Both the position numbers and the translations under genes were made by a program. Below the pieces are notes generated by a model. The model was not told the DNA's origin. It saw nothing but the letters and a program-made list of their open reading frames with translations, and did no database searches. Positions 7,161-17,633 of a stretch of 64,000 nucleotides of DNA are shown here, in pieces. The DNA comes from an uncultured Pseudomonadota bacterium (GTDB taxonomy: Bacteria; Myxococcota_A; UBA796; SXON01), in the NCBI GenBank assembly GCA_903875225.1, contig CAIQVJ010000132.1, forward strand, positions 1-64,000, written 5' to 3'. Position 1 is the first letter of the stretch. Every line of letters starts with the position of its first letter.

Positions 7161-9128
7161 ATGCGTGTGTCTTTGCTGCTCGTGCTCCGCTCCGCGACGA
7201 TGTCCGGAATCGCAGCGTTCTACCTTGGCGGTTGCGCCATCGACAACGGGCTCAACGGCGTGAAGGACAATCAGGGTGCCAACGATGACACGGGAGGAAA
7301 CACCGTCGACACATCGGGTGGAGACACCGGCCCGACGACAGACACGGACCCCCGGGTCTGTGAGGATCAGTCGTTCCCGGGGCAGACCATCGCCCAGACG
7401 GAGGAGTGCTTCGACGCGGGCCCGCCCGTCGGTAGCTTCACGCCGGTGCTCAAGTGGAAGAAGGACACCTTCTCCGTCGCCCCGAGCGACAACAACGTGA
7501 TGATGATGCCCGCCGTGGGCTCGCTCACCGACGATGACGGGGATGGCGACGCCGATGGCGACGACACGCCGGACATCGTGTTCATCACCTACGGCGCCAG
7601 CTACCCCGCCGGCACGCTCCGGATGATTTCGGGCGACGGCGGCCGGGAGGAGCTCAACATCACCAACCAGAACCTCCAGGGCACGGGCGGCGTGGCGTTG
7701 GGGGACATCGACGGGGACGGTTGGACCGACATCGTCGCGCCCACCACCGACTACAAGATCAAGATGTTCGACCACACCGGGGCGTTGGTGTGGACGAGCG
7801 CCTCGCTCTCCGGGCACATCTACGGCACCTCCGACAACCCCGCGATCTCGGACATGGACGGCGATGGTCACCCCGAGATCATCTGCGGCAGCGCCATCCT
7901 CGACAAGCGCGGCAACATCGTCGGGCTGGGGTCGTCCGGCATGGCGGGCGTGAACGGGCAGAACGTCGGCACCACCTCGTTCGCGGTGGACATCGACGGC
8001 GACGGGCAGCAGGAGGTGGTCACCGGCAACGCACTCTACAATCGCGACGGCAGCGTGAAGGCGTCCAACTCCCAGATAGACGGCTACACCGCCGTGGGCA
8101 ATTTCGACGCCGATCCCAAGGGCGAGATCGTGGTCGTCTCGGGCGGGAAGATCCGTCTGCAGGACGACGACATGCGCGTCCTGTGCACCGCGTCGATCCC
8201 CGGCGCCAGCAGCGGCTACTACGGCGGCCCGCCCACCATCGCAGACTTCGACGGCGACGGCGAGGCCGAATTCGCCGCGGCCTCGGGCTCCAAGTACTCG
8301 GTCTTCGAGAAGGACTGCTCGGTCAAGTGGCAAGCCAACACCCAGGACGCATCGTCGGGCAACACCGGCTCCAGCGTCTTCGATTTCGAGGGGGATGGCG
8401 CGGCAGAAGCCGTCTACGCGGATGAGACCAAGCTCTGGGCGTTCAACGGTGCGGACGGTTCGGTCAAGCTGCAGTCCCCCCAACACAGCAACGGCACCTG
8501 GCTCGAGTACCCCGCGATCGCAGACGTCGACAACGACGATCATGCCGAGATCGTGGTGGCCAACACCAGCACCGAGTTCGGCATCTACGTGTTCGGCGAC
8601 GCTGGAAACTCCTGGATGCCGGCCCGGAAGATCTGGAACGAGCACGCCTACTCGATCACCAACGTGGACGACAACGGCGGCATCCCGGCCGTGGCCGCTC
8701 AGAACTGGCTCTCGTACAACAACTTCCGCTCGGGCGACCTTGCACCGGCGGGCGGCTACTCAGGGCCCGACCTGGTGGTCTCGGTGAAGGACGTGTGCAC
8801 CGACGAGTGTGATCGCGACAGGCTCACCGTCTGGCTGCAGATCGCGAACGACGGGTACGAGGACGTCGACGAGGACGTCGACGTGGAGCTCTACGGTGTG
8901 CTCGACTCCGGGGAGGAGCGCAGGCTCGGCAGCACCACGGTCACAGACACCATCCCGGCGGCCCAGTCGCTCGACTCGGTCACCATGGTCGTCAGCCCTG
9001 TTCCCGACACCCTCGCCACCATCTACGCGAAGGTCGATCACGGGAACAACGCCACCACCGGTGTCGTGGGCGAGTGCATCGAGGACAACAACGAGGACAA
9101 CTACAACGAGAACCTCTGCCCGAGGTAG
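7161..9128 (+). CDS. Surface lipoprotein with FG-GAP/VCBS repeats and a C-terminal CARDB-like domain
   Basis: This 655-aa protein has a signal peptide with lipobox LGGC (lipidated Cys25) and a Gly/Asp/Thr-rich spacer to about residue 60. Residues about 90-500 carry at least six FG-GAP/VCBS-type calcium loops of the form D-D/N-G-D-x-x-E/D-I-V (DIDGDGWTDIV, DMDGDGHPEII, DIDGDGQQEVV and others), which in this family build a beta-propeller. The last 120 residues (GPDLVVSVKDVC...) resemble a CARDB adhesion domain. A purine-rich GAGGG lies about 7 bp before the ATG. The gene at 19737-21737 encodes a paralog. The likely role is binding or adhesion at the outer surface; the ligand is unknown. Confidence 0.88.
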   Translation: MRVSLLLVLRSATMSGIAAFYLGGCAIDNGLNGVKDNQGANDDTGGNTVDTSGGDTGPTTDTDPRVCEDQSFPGQTIAQTEECFDAGPPVGSFTPVLKWKKDTFSVAPSDNNVMMMPAVGSLTDDDGDGDADGDDTPDIVFITYGASYPAGTLRMISGDGGREELNITNQNLQGTGGVALGDIDGDGWTDIVAPTTDYKIKMFDHTGALVWTSASLSGHIYGTSDNPAISDMDGDGHPEIICGSAILDKRGNIVGLGSSGMAGVNGQNVGTTSFAVDIDGDGQQEVVTGNALYNRDGSVKASNSQIDGYTAVGNFDADPKGEIVVVSGGKIRLQDDDMRVLCTASIPGASSGYYGGPPTIADFDGDGEAEFAAASGSKYSVFEKDCSVKWQANTQDASSGNTGSSVFDFEGDGAAEAVYADETKLWAFNGADGSVKLQSPQHSNGTWLEYPAIADVDNDDHAEIVVANTSTEFGIYVFGDAGNSWMPARKIWNEHAYSITNVDDNGGIPAVAAQNWLSYNNFRSGDLAPAGGYSGPDLVVSVKDVCTDECDRDRLTVWLQIANDGYEDVDEDVDVELYGVLDSGEERRLGSTTVTDTIPAAQSLDSVTMVVSPVPDTLATIYAKVDHGNNATTGVVGECIEDNNEDNYNENLCPR

Positions 9129-9138
9129 CTGGACCTCG

Positions 9139-9177
9139 GAATTGTGCAATTCACACCTCCTCTGAATTGCCCAATTG
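9139..9177. promoter_or_regulatory. Two AT-rich 14-bp palindromes
   Basis: GAATTG-TG-CAATTC (9139-9152) and GAATTG-CC-CAATTG (9164-9177) start exactly 25 bp apart, 11 bp after the stop of the upstream lipoprotein gene and about 80 bp before the next start. The right arm of the first and left arm of the second can also pair around 11 nt. They stand out as AT-rich in very GC-rich DNA. They could be a regulator-binding site for the downstream gene or a terminator hairpin. Confidence 0.4.
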
Positions 9178-9258
9178 GGTGGGATCGCTCGCCGGGTCGC
9201 CACAGATCTGGGGGGCCGCTTCTGCTGCGATCTGGGGTTCCGGCGTTATCCTGCGAGC

Positions 9259-10476
<1,218 letters not shown>

Positions 10477-10522
10477 CCGCCGACAGGCGAGCCCCGCCGC
10501 TCCGACCCCTGTGGCGCGGCGC

Positions 10523-11299
10523 TTACTTGAAGCGCCAGTCGAATCGAAGCTCGCCTGCCGCCAGCGTCCGCTCCCGCCCCGCGAGCGGCTTCACGACCTC
10601 GAGGGCGAGCCCGGCGTGCTTGCCGATCGCCCCGCGTATGCCCAGCCCCGCGCTCACCACGTCCAACGGGTCGGTGTAGAGGAACCCGCCGCGGGCGTCC
10701 ACCACGAGGGAGAACCCCTTCGTCGCGTGCCACTCCCCCCCGAGATCAAGCGTGATCCCGGCTCGGGGGTAGATCGGTCCGCCGCTCGTCGCCATGCCGT
10801 ACATGCCCATCAGCGAGCCGTGGACCGCCCAATGCCTGCTCGGGTCCCACGAGGCGGCGAAGCCCACGTCCGCTGCGAGCGGCCAGCTGTGCTTGTCGAT
10901 CGTGAACGCTGTCGGCAGGACGAGCTTGCCCTGCACCGCGAGGACGTAGGTGTCGGTCGCGAAGACCTGGGTGGAGAGCCCGAGGTCTGTGTACCCGGGC
11001 CCGATCGCGCTCGAGGAGATCGGCGCGATGAGGCTGTCGTAGCGCAGGCCCTCGATGCTCGCGTAGACCTCGGTCTTGCGCGAGATCGCGAGCGAGCCCT
11101 TGAGGATCCCGGTGCCGAGGATCCGCCCGTACAGGTTCTCGGTCTCGACGATCGCGGCCCCTCCGGCGGTGAAGCCGACCCGCGTGGTCGGGCAGACCGA
11201 GTGGGCGATGCCGAGATCGCCGTCGACGAGGCCGACCTGGACCTCCCCGCTCGCGATGCCGGTCTCGACCTGGTCGCATGCAGTGACGAGGGGGATCAC
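10523..11299 (-). CDS. Probable outer-membrane beta-barrel/envelope protein
   Basis: This 258-aa protein is rich in alternating hydrophobic beta-strand-like segments (for example VYASIEGLRYDSL, GITLDLGGEWHA, FSLVVDARGGFLY) and ends ELRFDWRFK, with an aromatic residue near the C-terminus as in many outer-membrane barrels. The start GTG overlaps the TGA of the preceding gene as GTGA, so it is translationally coupled to the PHP lipoprotein gene. The short N-terminus MIPLVTAC looks like a minimal lipobox, but it lacks positive charges, so the export signal is uncertain. I do not recognise a named family. Confidence 0.65.
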   Translation of the reverse strand: MIPLVTACDQVETGIASGEVQVGLVDGDLGIAHSVCPTTRVGFTAGGAAIVETENLYGRILGTGILKGSLAISRKTEVYASIEGLRYDSLIAPISSSAIGPGYTDLGLSTQVFATDTYVLAVQGKLVLPTAFTIDKHSWPLAADVGFAASWDPSRHWAVHGSLMGMYGMATSGGPIYPRAGITLDLGGEWHATKGFSLVVDARGGFLYTDPLDVVSAGLGIRGAIGKHAGLALEVVKPLAGRERTLAAGELRFDWRFK

Positions 11300-14190
11300 T
11301 TGGACGCTCCGGAGAATCCGTTGCCATCGCGGTCGAGGAGCAGCGGGTTGGTGAACGACAGCGGGTAGCCGTTCGGGGTGACGGTGCGGAAGATCCAGTC
11401 AGGGTCTCCTCGCTCCGGCTCGGGCGGCTCCGCGAGCGGCCCGACCGTGGCGAGGCAGTCGACGCCGGGGTCTTCGGTGAGATCGGCCACGTCGTGCCAG
11501 TCGATCACGCCGTCGCCGTTGTTGTCGCCGGTGTCGGGCGTGCCATTGCAGTCGAGATCGGCGTTGGTGGCCAGCGCAGTGCCCGCCTCGACGACGATCC
11601 AGGCATCGCCCGTTGCGGGCAGGAGGTCGGCGAGCGGGATGGAGGTGGTGATGCGGATGATCCCGTCTGTGCCGAACGGGTCGGCGGGCACCGAAAGGTC
11701 GGTGAGCGTCTGGACCACCACGCCGTTCACGACGATGCGCACCTCGTCGACGGGCACCCACGGAGCGGCGTCGACCTCGATGGAGAGGGCGTCGTCGCCG
11801 GCGGGGGTGAACGACTCGATGCCGGGGGAGTGCGTCCCGATGCTCGCCAGGATGATCGGGCCGTTGGTGCCGATGCTGTGCCCGGAGCGCACATCGGTGT
11901 CGAAGGCGGCCAGATCGAAGTCCGCCAGCGTCGTGTCGGTGAAAACGACGTTGCGAGGCGTGCCCAGCACGTTCTCGGTGAGGCTGTGGCTGTCGGAGTT
12001 CGCGGTGCCGCCTCGCACGATCCCCTGATCGAGCAGGTAGAACCAGAGCGCCCGGTACTGGAGGTAGTTCTCGTTCTTCGATCCGTTCATGACCTCCTGC
12101 ACGTCGTAGTCCGCATTGGAGAAGGCCGACCCCTCGGGCGTGTGGAAGTAGAGGCTCTGACCCGTGCCGTCGTATTCGGTCTTGAGCGGCTGGGTGAGGT
12201 CGAAGCCCGCCGCAGAAGCCCAACTGTAGTCGCGTCCGAACTGCGTTCCACCGAACGGGTGGTTGAGCTGGTTCACGCCGATGTCGGAGTCCCAGCCTGC
12301 CTCCTTCTCCTTCTGGAACAGCATGCCGGGCTCGACCTTCTCGTCGTAGGCGGCGCCCCGGTAGGGCCCGGTCGGGTCGAACGGGATGGGCCAGAAGATC
12401 CAGTGCCCGATCACCTCGGGAAAGCTGTAGTCGTCGCGGAAGTGGAACAGGACGTGACCCGTGGACTCCGAGCCGGTGATCAGCTCCAGGCGGTCCTCCG
12501 CACCCAGCTCCGCGACGGCGTCGGCGTAGTCGTTCACCACGTCGTGCTCGGTCGTGGCGATCACGTCGATGCGGGAGGCGAGGAAGGCCTTCACCCGGTC
12601 GAGATCGGGGATCTCCGAGTCGAAGCTCGCGGCGCCGTGCACGTGGAAGTCGCCGGAGAGCGTGCCTGCCGGCTGGACGGGGAGGGAGCTGATCTCGAGC
12701 AACACAGATTGAGATGTGTCAGCGTCGATGTGTACGTTCGTCATCGCACCGAGCGAACTGAACGGCCCGGCAGCGCTGTAGAAGTCGTAGTTGCCGTCCG
12801 GCAGGGCGATCGTGGTCGAGCCGTCCACGAGCACGCGGTTGCAGCCCGGGGAGCCCCCATGCGGCAACCCGAGCAGCGGTGCGCACGGGTCCCAGACGCC
12901 GAACGTGGTGCTGGACACCGCCTCTTCGGTGGCGTCGTCCGAGGGGATCACGAACACCAGCGCGTGGTCCTCGGCCCCGTCGATCGTCACGTTGATCGAG
13001 ACCTCGCCCACGCCTGGCAGGGTGAGTGTGCCCACGTCGGCGTCCTTCCCGGCGATGTCTGCCGTGCTCGTGAGCACGACCTGGCCGAACGCCTCGACCT
13101 CGATCCCGAGGGTCTGGATGCTCGCCGGTACCCGCGCGCTGAACGTGCCGTCGGCGTTGGGCACGATGTTGGTCCACGGGGTGTCACCGTCGGAGAGCGT
13201 GATCGCGGCTCGCATCGTGTCTCCGATGTGCCCGCCCGGCGCCTCCACCTTGCCGGTGATCGTCACGAACGGCTCGTCCCAGAGCATGTCCCGTAGCTCC
13301 AGCGCCACGTCGGCCCCGCCCGAGACCGAGGGCCCGTCCGTCGCCAGCAGGAAGCGCTCGTACACCTGCCAGTCCCTGGAGGGGAACACCCTCGGACTCG
13401 GGCCCATCGCGGAGACGTACACGCTCTGGAAGCCCGACTCGGTCTCCTCGTCGCAGGACACTACGCCGTAGGTGGCGCCGGGTTGGCTGTGCATCCCGGC
13501 GACCATGAACGGAACGTCGTAGAACGCCTCGGAGATGGTCGTCAACCCGAAACTCGGGTGGTTGAACCCGCCGCCCGGGCGGGGCGTGAACGCGAGGTTG
13601 GCCCTGTCGCCCCAATAGAACGCGTCCGTCAGGTACATGGAGAGGGCGTCCGGCGTGCCGTTGGCGATCTCGGTGCGGACGCGAACCCCGGGTTCGCAGG
13701 GGCGGATCTCGTAGCGCGTGGCAATCGGGATGTCCGGGTAGCCATCCAATGTCCCCAGCACCTGCACCGCAGTGGTCCCGCCCTCGTCGATCACCTTCAA
13801 GGAGGTGTAGTGGGCGGCCTCTTCGGGGAGCAACCCCGTGGCGGTGAAGATGTGCCGGAGCGAGTCGTCGTCCTTCCCGCGCACGCTGAAGTCGAGCACG
13901 GCGCCCCCTGTCGGAGCGATGTAGTGGGGGTGGTCGAGCGCGTCGATCACCATCACCACCTTGTCGTTCCCGAGCACCACGTCTCCCGTGGCCGCGAGCG
14001 CCGCCATGCCGCCCGGGGCGGCCTGGCCTTCGCCGAGCGTGTAGGCCTCGGAGTAGCCACCATCGCAGGTGTAGGTGACCTCGGGGCAGGGCGTGGGCAT
14101 CACGCAGGTGTCGTCGCCGTCGAGGCAGCGCGGCTTGTCGCATCCGATGAGGGCGAGCAGCGCGAGGAGGGAGGGCAGGGTGCGGGTCAC
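11296..14190 (-). CDS. Large lipoprotein with a PHP-type metal-hydrolase domain
   Basis: This 964-aa protein has signal/lipobox LLALLALIGC (Cys17, Asp at +2). Residues about 40-510 are beta-rich, with a carboxypeptidase-regulatory-like stretch near 300-400. Residues about 535-800 match a PHP/CehA-like phosphoesterase domain: GDFHVHGAASFD (HxH), IDVIATTEHD, and SDSHSL in GGTANSDSHSL. PHP domains bind metals and usually hydrolyse phosphoesters, although CehA-like members act on other esters. The C-terminus contains a dockerin-like calcium loop (DNNGDGVIDWHD). It starts with GTG 9 bp after the glycosyltransferase stop, with GAGAGG just upstream, and is the fourth gene of a five-gene operon. Confidence 0.8.
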   Translation of the reverse strand: MTRTLPSLLALLALIGCDKPRCLDGDDTCVMPTPCPEVTYTCDGGYSEAYTLGEGQAAPGGMAALAATGDVVLGNDKVVMVIDALDHPHYIAPTGGAVLDFSVRGKDDDSLRHIFTATGLLPEEAAHYTSLKVIDEGGTTAVQVLGTLDGYPDIPIATRYEIRPCEPGVRVRTEIANGTPDALSMYLTDAFYWGDRANLAFTPRPGGGFNHPSFGLTTISEAFYDVPFMVAGMHSQPGATYGVVSCDEETESGFQSVYVSAMGPSPRVFPSRDWQVYERFLLATDGPSVSGGADVALELRDMLWDEPFVTITGKVEAPGGHIGDTMRAAITLSDGDTPWTNIVPNADGTFSARVPASIQTLGIEVEAFGQVVLTSTADIAGKDADVGTLTLPGVGEVSINVTIDGAEDHALVFVIPSDDATEEAVSSTTFGVWDPCAPLLGLPHGGSPGCNRVLVDGSTTIALPDGNYDFYSAAGPFSSLGAMTNVHIDADTSQSVLLEISSLPVQPAGTLSGDFHVHGAASFDSEIPDLDRVKAFLASRIDVIATTEHDVVNDYADAVAELGAEDRLELITGSESTGHVLFHFRDDYSFPEVIGHWIFWPIPFDPTGPYRGAAYDEKVEPGMLFQKEKEAGWDSDIGVNQLNHPFGGTQFGRDYSWASAAGFDLTQPLKTEYDGTGQSLYFHTPEGSAFSNADYDVQEVMNGSKNENYLQYRALWFYLLDQGIVRGGTANSDSHSLTENVLGTPRNVVFTDTTLADFDLAAFDTDVRSGHSIGTNGPIILASIGTHSPGIESFTPAGDDALSIEVDAAPWVPVDEVRIVVNGVVVQTLTDLSVPADPFGTDGIIRITTSIPLADLLPATGDAWIVVEAGTALATNADLDCNGTPDTGDNNGDGVIDWHDVADLTEDPGVDCLATVGPLAEPPEPERGDPDWIFRTVTPNGYPLSFTNPLLLDRDGNGFSGASK

Positions 14191-14199
14191 CTCTCGCCT

Positions 14200-15243
14200 C
14201 TAACGCTGCCTCGCGGCTTCCACGAGCAGGTCGAATGCCCGACTGTAGCTCCGCTCCCGCGTGAACTCCTCCGCCACGGCCCGGCACCGCGCACCCAACA
14301 CGGTGTTCTGGCCGCCGGGTTCGATGCGCCCCCAGGCAGCCCGGGTCGCGGCGATCCCGTCCACGACCATCCAGGGCTCCGGCAGCACCTCAGCAGCACC
14401 GTTCCACGGGGTCGTCAGCACGGGCACGCCGCACGCCATGGCCTCGAGGCAGACGTTCGCGAAGGGGTCATAGCGGGTTGGCAACACCAGCAGATCGGCG
14501 GCCTGCAGGAACCTCTCGGGCTCCCGTTGTCCACCGAGAAAGCGCACGGTCTGCGTGCTCTCGCCGGGCGGGTCGTTCCCGATCACGCCGAGGGTCCACC
14601 CCCTCGGAAGCGCGGCGATCGCCACGTCGAGCCCCTTGCGGCGGAAGCCGTTGCCCACGAACAACGCCAGGGGGCCCTGGATCCCAAGCTCCGCCCGCAG
14701 CGCGGCCCGCCGCGTGGGGTCGGGCCGGAACCGCTCCAGGTCGACGCCGTTGTAGACCACCTCCACCCGGGTGGCTCCGTAGTCCTGGCGCAATCCACGA
14801 GCGCCCAGCTCCGAGTTGGCAATACAGATTCGGGCGGTCTGTACTGCACGCCGATCGATCGCCGCCTCGAGCCAGTCCGCAGGCGAGATCCAACGCCGGA
14901 ACGGGTGTTCGCGGCGCAGCGCGGCGACGTGGGAGCCTCCCCCCGCCCGAAAGAGCTGGTGCCCGCCGGTGCGCCCGAACCCCATGACGGCGTCCCAGCG
15001 CTCGCTGGCCAGCGTGCGGGTGGTCGAGCGCCACAGGCTGGTGAGCTTGAGGAAGGGCGTCGGGCGCATCATCGGGAGGTGGACGAAGCGCACGCCGGGC
15101 TCGGTGCGGAGGTCGTCCCGCACCTCGTTGCACAGCACCACCGGCTCGTGCCCGGCCGCCACCAGCCAGCGGGTGAGCCCCACGATGTAGCGTTCGGTCC
15201 CGCCGTTGGTGGTGAACCGGCGGTGCACCAGCGCGATCTTCAT
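14200..15243 (-). CDS. Glycosyltransferase, GT4 family
   Basis: This 347-aa protein begins MKIALVHRRFTTNGGTERYIVGL, the N-terminal donor/acceptor loop of GT-B fold family 4 enzymes. LFVGNGFRRKGLDVAIAAL starts the C-terminal nucleotide-sugar domain, and FANVCLEAMACGVPVLTT contains the conserved E-x7-type motif. It is probably a cytoplasmic, membrane-associated enzyme adding a sugar to lipopolysaccharide or another surface glycan; no substrate can be read from the sequence. Its ATG overlaps the stop of the upstream GT2 gene as ATGA, and the PHP lipoprotein follows 9 bp downstream. Confidence 0.9.
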   Translation of the reverse strand: MKIALVHRRFTTNGGTERYIVGLTRWLVAAGHEPVVLCNEVRDDLRTEPGVRFVHLPMMRPTPFLKLTSLWRSTTRTLASERWDAVMGFGRTGGHQLFRAGGGSHVAALRREHPFRRWISPADWLEAAIDRRAVQTARICIANSELGARGLRQDYGATRVEVVYNGVDLERFRPDPTRRAALRAELGIQGPLALFVGNGFRRKGLDVAIAALPRGWTLGVIGNDPPGESTQTVRFLGGQREPERFLQAADLLVLPTRYDPFANVCLEAMACGVPVLTTPWNGAAEVLPEPWMVVDGIAATRAAWGRIEPGGQNTVLGARCRAVAEEFTRERSYSRAFDLLVEAARQR

Positions 15244-15992
15244 GCGCGCTCGAGGCCGTGGGCGCGCGCGTACTTTAGCGCGACGTAGAGCGCACCGAGC
15301 GCCGCGAGCATCAGGCCCGGGATGCCGTCGAGGAACCCGCGTTCCAGGATGTACGCCCGGAAGAAGTGCCACGGCGGCCGTACCCCGAGATCGAGCACGA
15401 GGAGCCCGCGATGCGTGGTCCGCGCCGCGGATGCCGTGTAGCGGTCGATCGTCGCGAGGTGCTCTCCGAGGTTCCGATAGGGCTCGTGCATCAGGTCGTT
15501 CACCAGCAGGTGCGTGGGCGCCCCGGTTCGGCCCTCGCCCTCGATCAGGTCGTGCGGGTCTTCCCCGACAACGCGGGCGACGTCCCGCCGCACCAGTCGG
15601 AGTCGGCGATCGGGGTACAAGCGGCCGTGGTGGATGACGTTTCCGAGCCAGATGTGGCGGCGGGGCATGGACGCGCTGGTCGCGTCGGTCGCGCGCAGCA
15701 GGGTGGTGATCTCGTTCGCGAGCGGCTCGGGCACCCACTCGTCGGCGTCGATGGTCAGGACCCAGTAGCCCGCGCACGCGGCGATCAGCCTGCGGCGCTG
15801 CTCGGTGTGACCGGGCCAGTCGGTGCGGACCACCCTGGCACCGAGCCGCTCGGCGATCTCCGCGCTGCCGTCGGTGCTGCCCGAGTCGAGCACGACGATC
15901 TCGTCGCAGAACTGCAGCGAGCGCAGCGCGCGCTCCAGCCTGTCGGCCTCGTTGCGACACATGATGCAGCCGGAGAGCCGCGGGGTGATCAT
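15240..15992 (-). CDS. Glycosyltransferase, GT2 family (WaaE/KdtX-like)
   Basis: This 250-aa protein has an N-terminal GT-A domain with SGCIMCRNEADRLERAL, VVLDSGSTDGS and the metal-binding LTIDADEWV. This order and length are typical of the WaaE/KdtX-like LPS-core glycosyltransferases. Near the C-terminus RPPWHFFRAYILERGFLDG matches the family's conserved membrane-associated tail. The ATG at 15992 is chosen because it overlaps the TGA of the phosphoesterase gene (ATGA); a longer frame to 16061 would overlap that gene. Its own stop overlaps the start of the GT4 gene by 4 bp. It likely modifies lipid A-core or a similar envelope glycan. Confidence 0.88.
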   Translation of the reverse strand: MITPRLSGCIMCRNEADRLERALRSLQFCDEIVVLDSGSTDGSAEIAERLGARVVRTDWPGHTEQRRRLIAACAGYWVLTIDADEWVPEPLANEITTLLRATDATSASMPRRHIWLGNVIHHGRLYPDRRLRLVRRDVARVVGEDPHDLIEGEGRTGAPTHLLVNDLMHEPYRNLGEHLATIDRYTASAARTTHRGLLVLDLGVRPPWHFFRAYILERGFLDGIPGLMLAALGALYVALKYARAHGLERA

Positions 15993-17008
15993 CCCAACCC
16001 GCTCTTCTTGAGTTCGCCCTTCCGGAACCGCAGCCACCCGAGGTACTCGTTGCGCCACCACCGCTCGAACTGCAGGTGCTGCAGCTCACCACTGAGCGCC
16101 GTCCTGTACAGGTCGCTCCCGTACTCCCTGCCCGTGATGCGGTCCTTCACCGTGAACTCGCCGTCGACGAGGCGGGTGACCTGGGCCTGCCGGAACGTCC
16201 AGGACCCGGTGTTCACGTAGCGGACACCGTTCTCGACGAAATTGCCGGGCATGTGCGCGTGCCCGCACACGACGGCCCGCGCCCCGCTCGTCGATCCGTA
16301 GGCCAGGGCAGGGAAGGTGAGCGTCATCGGGTCTCCCGCCTCGCCGCGCACCCAGTAGTCCATGTACCGCTGCGATCGGTCCGCCACGGCGGTGAGGCCG
16401 ACCAGCCGGAGCAGGCGGTTTCGCGCTGAAGTCACCCGCCACAGCCGGTACCCGAGCCAGAACGTGAGGCGGTTGGGCAGCGTGTAGAAGTCGTGTAGCG
16501 GGATGCGGAGCCACACCCCGAACTGGCGCTCCACGCCGTGGTGGACCCGGGTCATCAGGCTCGCCGCCTTCACGTCCTCCCCGATGAAGGGGTCGAACTG
16601 GTGGCCGTGCTGCACGGAGATGTCCTCGCCGATCCACAGGCGGCCGGCGACCTCCCAGCGCAGGAAGTCCCGGTACACGCGGATGTCGTGGTCGTGGTTG
16701 CCGGTGAGGTAGATCACCCGCGTCTTCCCGGCCAGGTCGGCGATCGCGCGCATCAGCGGGCCATGCGCCCGCAGGACCGGTGTGAGGTCGTGAGCCTGCA
16801 GCAGGTCGATCGCGTCTCCGTTGATCACGAGCACGCCGTTCTCCCGCCCCACCTCGTCGACGAGATCCATCAACAGCCGATCCTTGCCCATGAAGGCGTC
16901 GCTGCGGGAGCCATCGCCCAGGTGCAGGTCGGAGATGATGGTGACAGGCCGGTCGGCGGAGATGCGCAGGACGGGATCGTCGCCGGTGTTCGCCCAGGAG
17001 AAGGCCAT
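15989..17008 (-). CDS. LpxH-like metallophosphoesterase (UDP-2,3-diacylglucosamine hydrolase-like)
   Basis: This 339-aa protein shows the complete calcineurin-like metal-site blocks: ISDLHLG near residue 25, NGDAIDLLQ near 62, GNHDHD near 100, a central HGHQFD, and VVCGHAHMP near 253. The arrangement is that of LpxH-type hydrolases, which cleave UDP-diacylglucosamine to lipid X in lipid A synthesis. It is about 100 residues longer than E. coli LpxH, so a related but distinct substrate is possible. It heads a five-gene operon with two glycosyltransferases, which supports an envelope-glycolipid role. It is divergent from engB, with only 39 bp between the starts. Confidence 0.82.
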   Translation of the reverse strand: MAFSWANTGDDPVLRISADRPVTIISDLHLGDGSRSDAFMGKDRLLMDLVDEVGRENGVLVINGDAIDLLQAHDLTPVLRAHGPLMRAIADLAGKTRVIYLTGNHDHDIRVYRDFLRWEVAGRLWIGEDISVQHGHQFDPFIGEDVKAASLMTRVHHGVERQFGVWLRIPLHDFYTLPNRLTFWLGYRLWRVTSARNRLLRLVGLTAVADRSQRYMDYWVRGEAGDPMTLTFPALAYGSTSGARAVVCGHAHMPGNFVENGVRYVNTGSWTFRQAQVTRLVDGEFTVKDRITGREYGSDLYRTALSGELQHLQFERWWRNEYLGWLRFRKGELKKSGLG

Positions 17009-17047
17009 GGTGCGGTCTCTAACGTGGTGCGATAGCCGCCCCGGTAC

Positions 17048-17614
17048 ATGAAAGCCCTGTTCCTCGGGTCGTTCCCCAACGAGCTCCCGCCCCCCACGCT
17101 CCCCGAGGTCGCCTTCGCGGGTCGCTCCAACGTGGGCAAGTCCTCGGCGATCAACGCGATCGTCGGCCAGAACGGCCTCTGCCGCACCTCCGGCACGCCC
17201 GGCCGCACGCAGGCCATCAACCTCTTCCAATTGGACGATCGGTGGATCGCCGCAGACCTCCCCGGCTACGGCTACGCCAAGGTGAGCCACGGCGACCGCG
17301 CTCGCTGGAAGCAGATGGTCGCCGACTATTTCGGGCATCGCCCCACGCTCCGGCTCGTCGTCACGTTCGTCGATGCGCGCATCCCCCCGCAGGAGATCGA
17401 CACGGTGCTGATCCAGAGCCTCCGGGAGTACAACCTGCCGATGGCGATCTTCGCCACGAAGATCGACGGCGTCACGCGCAACAAGCGCGCAGCCGCCGTG
17501 GCGGCGCTCGGCAAGGCGCATGGCATCCCGGCTGACCGCATCCTGCCTTTCTCCGCCCACGAGGCGATCGGGATCGAAGACGCGCGAAGGCTCCTCCACG
17601 TCGTCACGCGCTGA
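17048..17614 (+). CDS. engB: Ribosome-biogenesis GTPase EngB/YsxC
   Basis: This 188-aa GTPase belongs to the TrmE-Era-EngA-EngB family and is needed for large-subunit ribosome assembly. The G motifs are intact: G1 GRSNVGKS (residues 25-32), G2 region with RTSGTPGRTQ, G3 DLPGYG, G4 TKID and G5 SAHE. Length and motif spacing match the family. The ATG at 17048 gives the normal short N-terminus before the G1 strand. The next gene starts 19 bp after its stop. The upstream neighbour is transcribed in the opposite direction. Confidence 0.96.
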   Translation: MKALFLGSFPNELPPPTLPEVAFAGRSNVGKSSAINAIVGQNGLCRTSGTPGRTQAINLFQLDDRWIAADLPGYGYAKVSHGDRARWKQMVADYFGHRPTLRLVVTFVDARIPPQEIDTVLIQSLREYNLPMAIFATKIDGVTRNKRAAAVAALGKAHGIPADRILPFSAHEAIGIEDARRLLHVVTR

Positions 17615-17633
17615 CTGTCGGATACAGAGCCGG

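Noticed and set aside
11494-13296. 600-aa plus-strand open frame
   Set aside because: Antisense to the PHP lipoprotein gene, which has clear domains and a lipobox.
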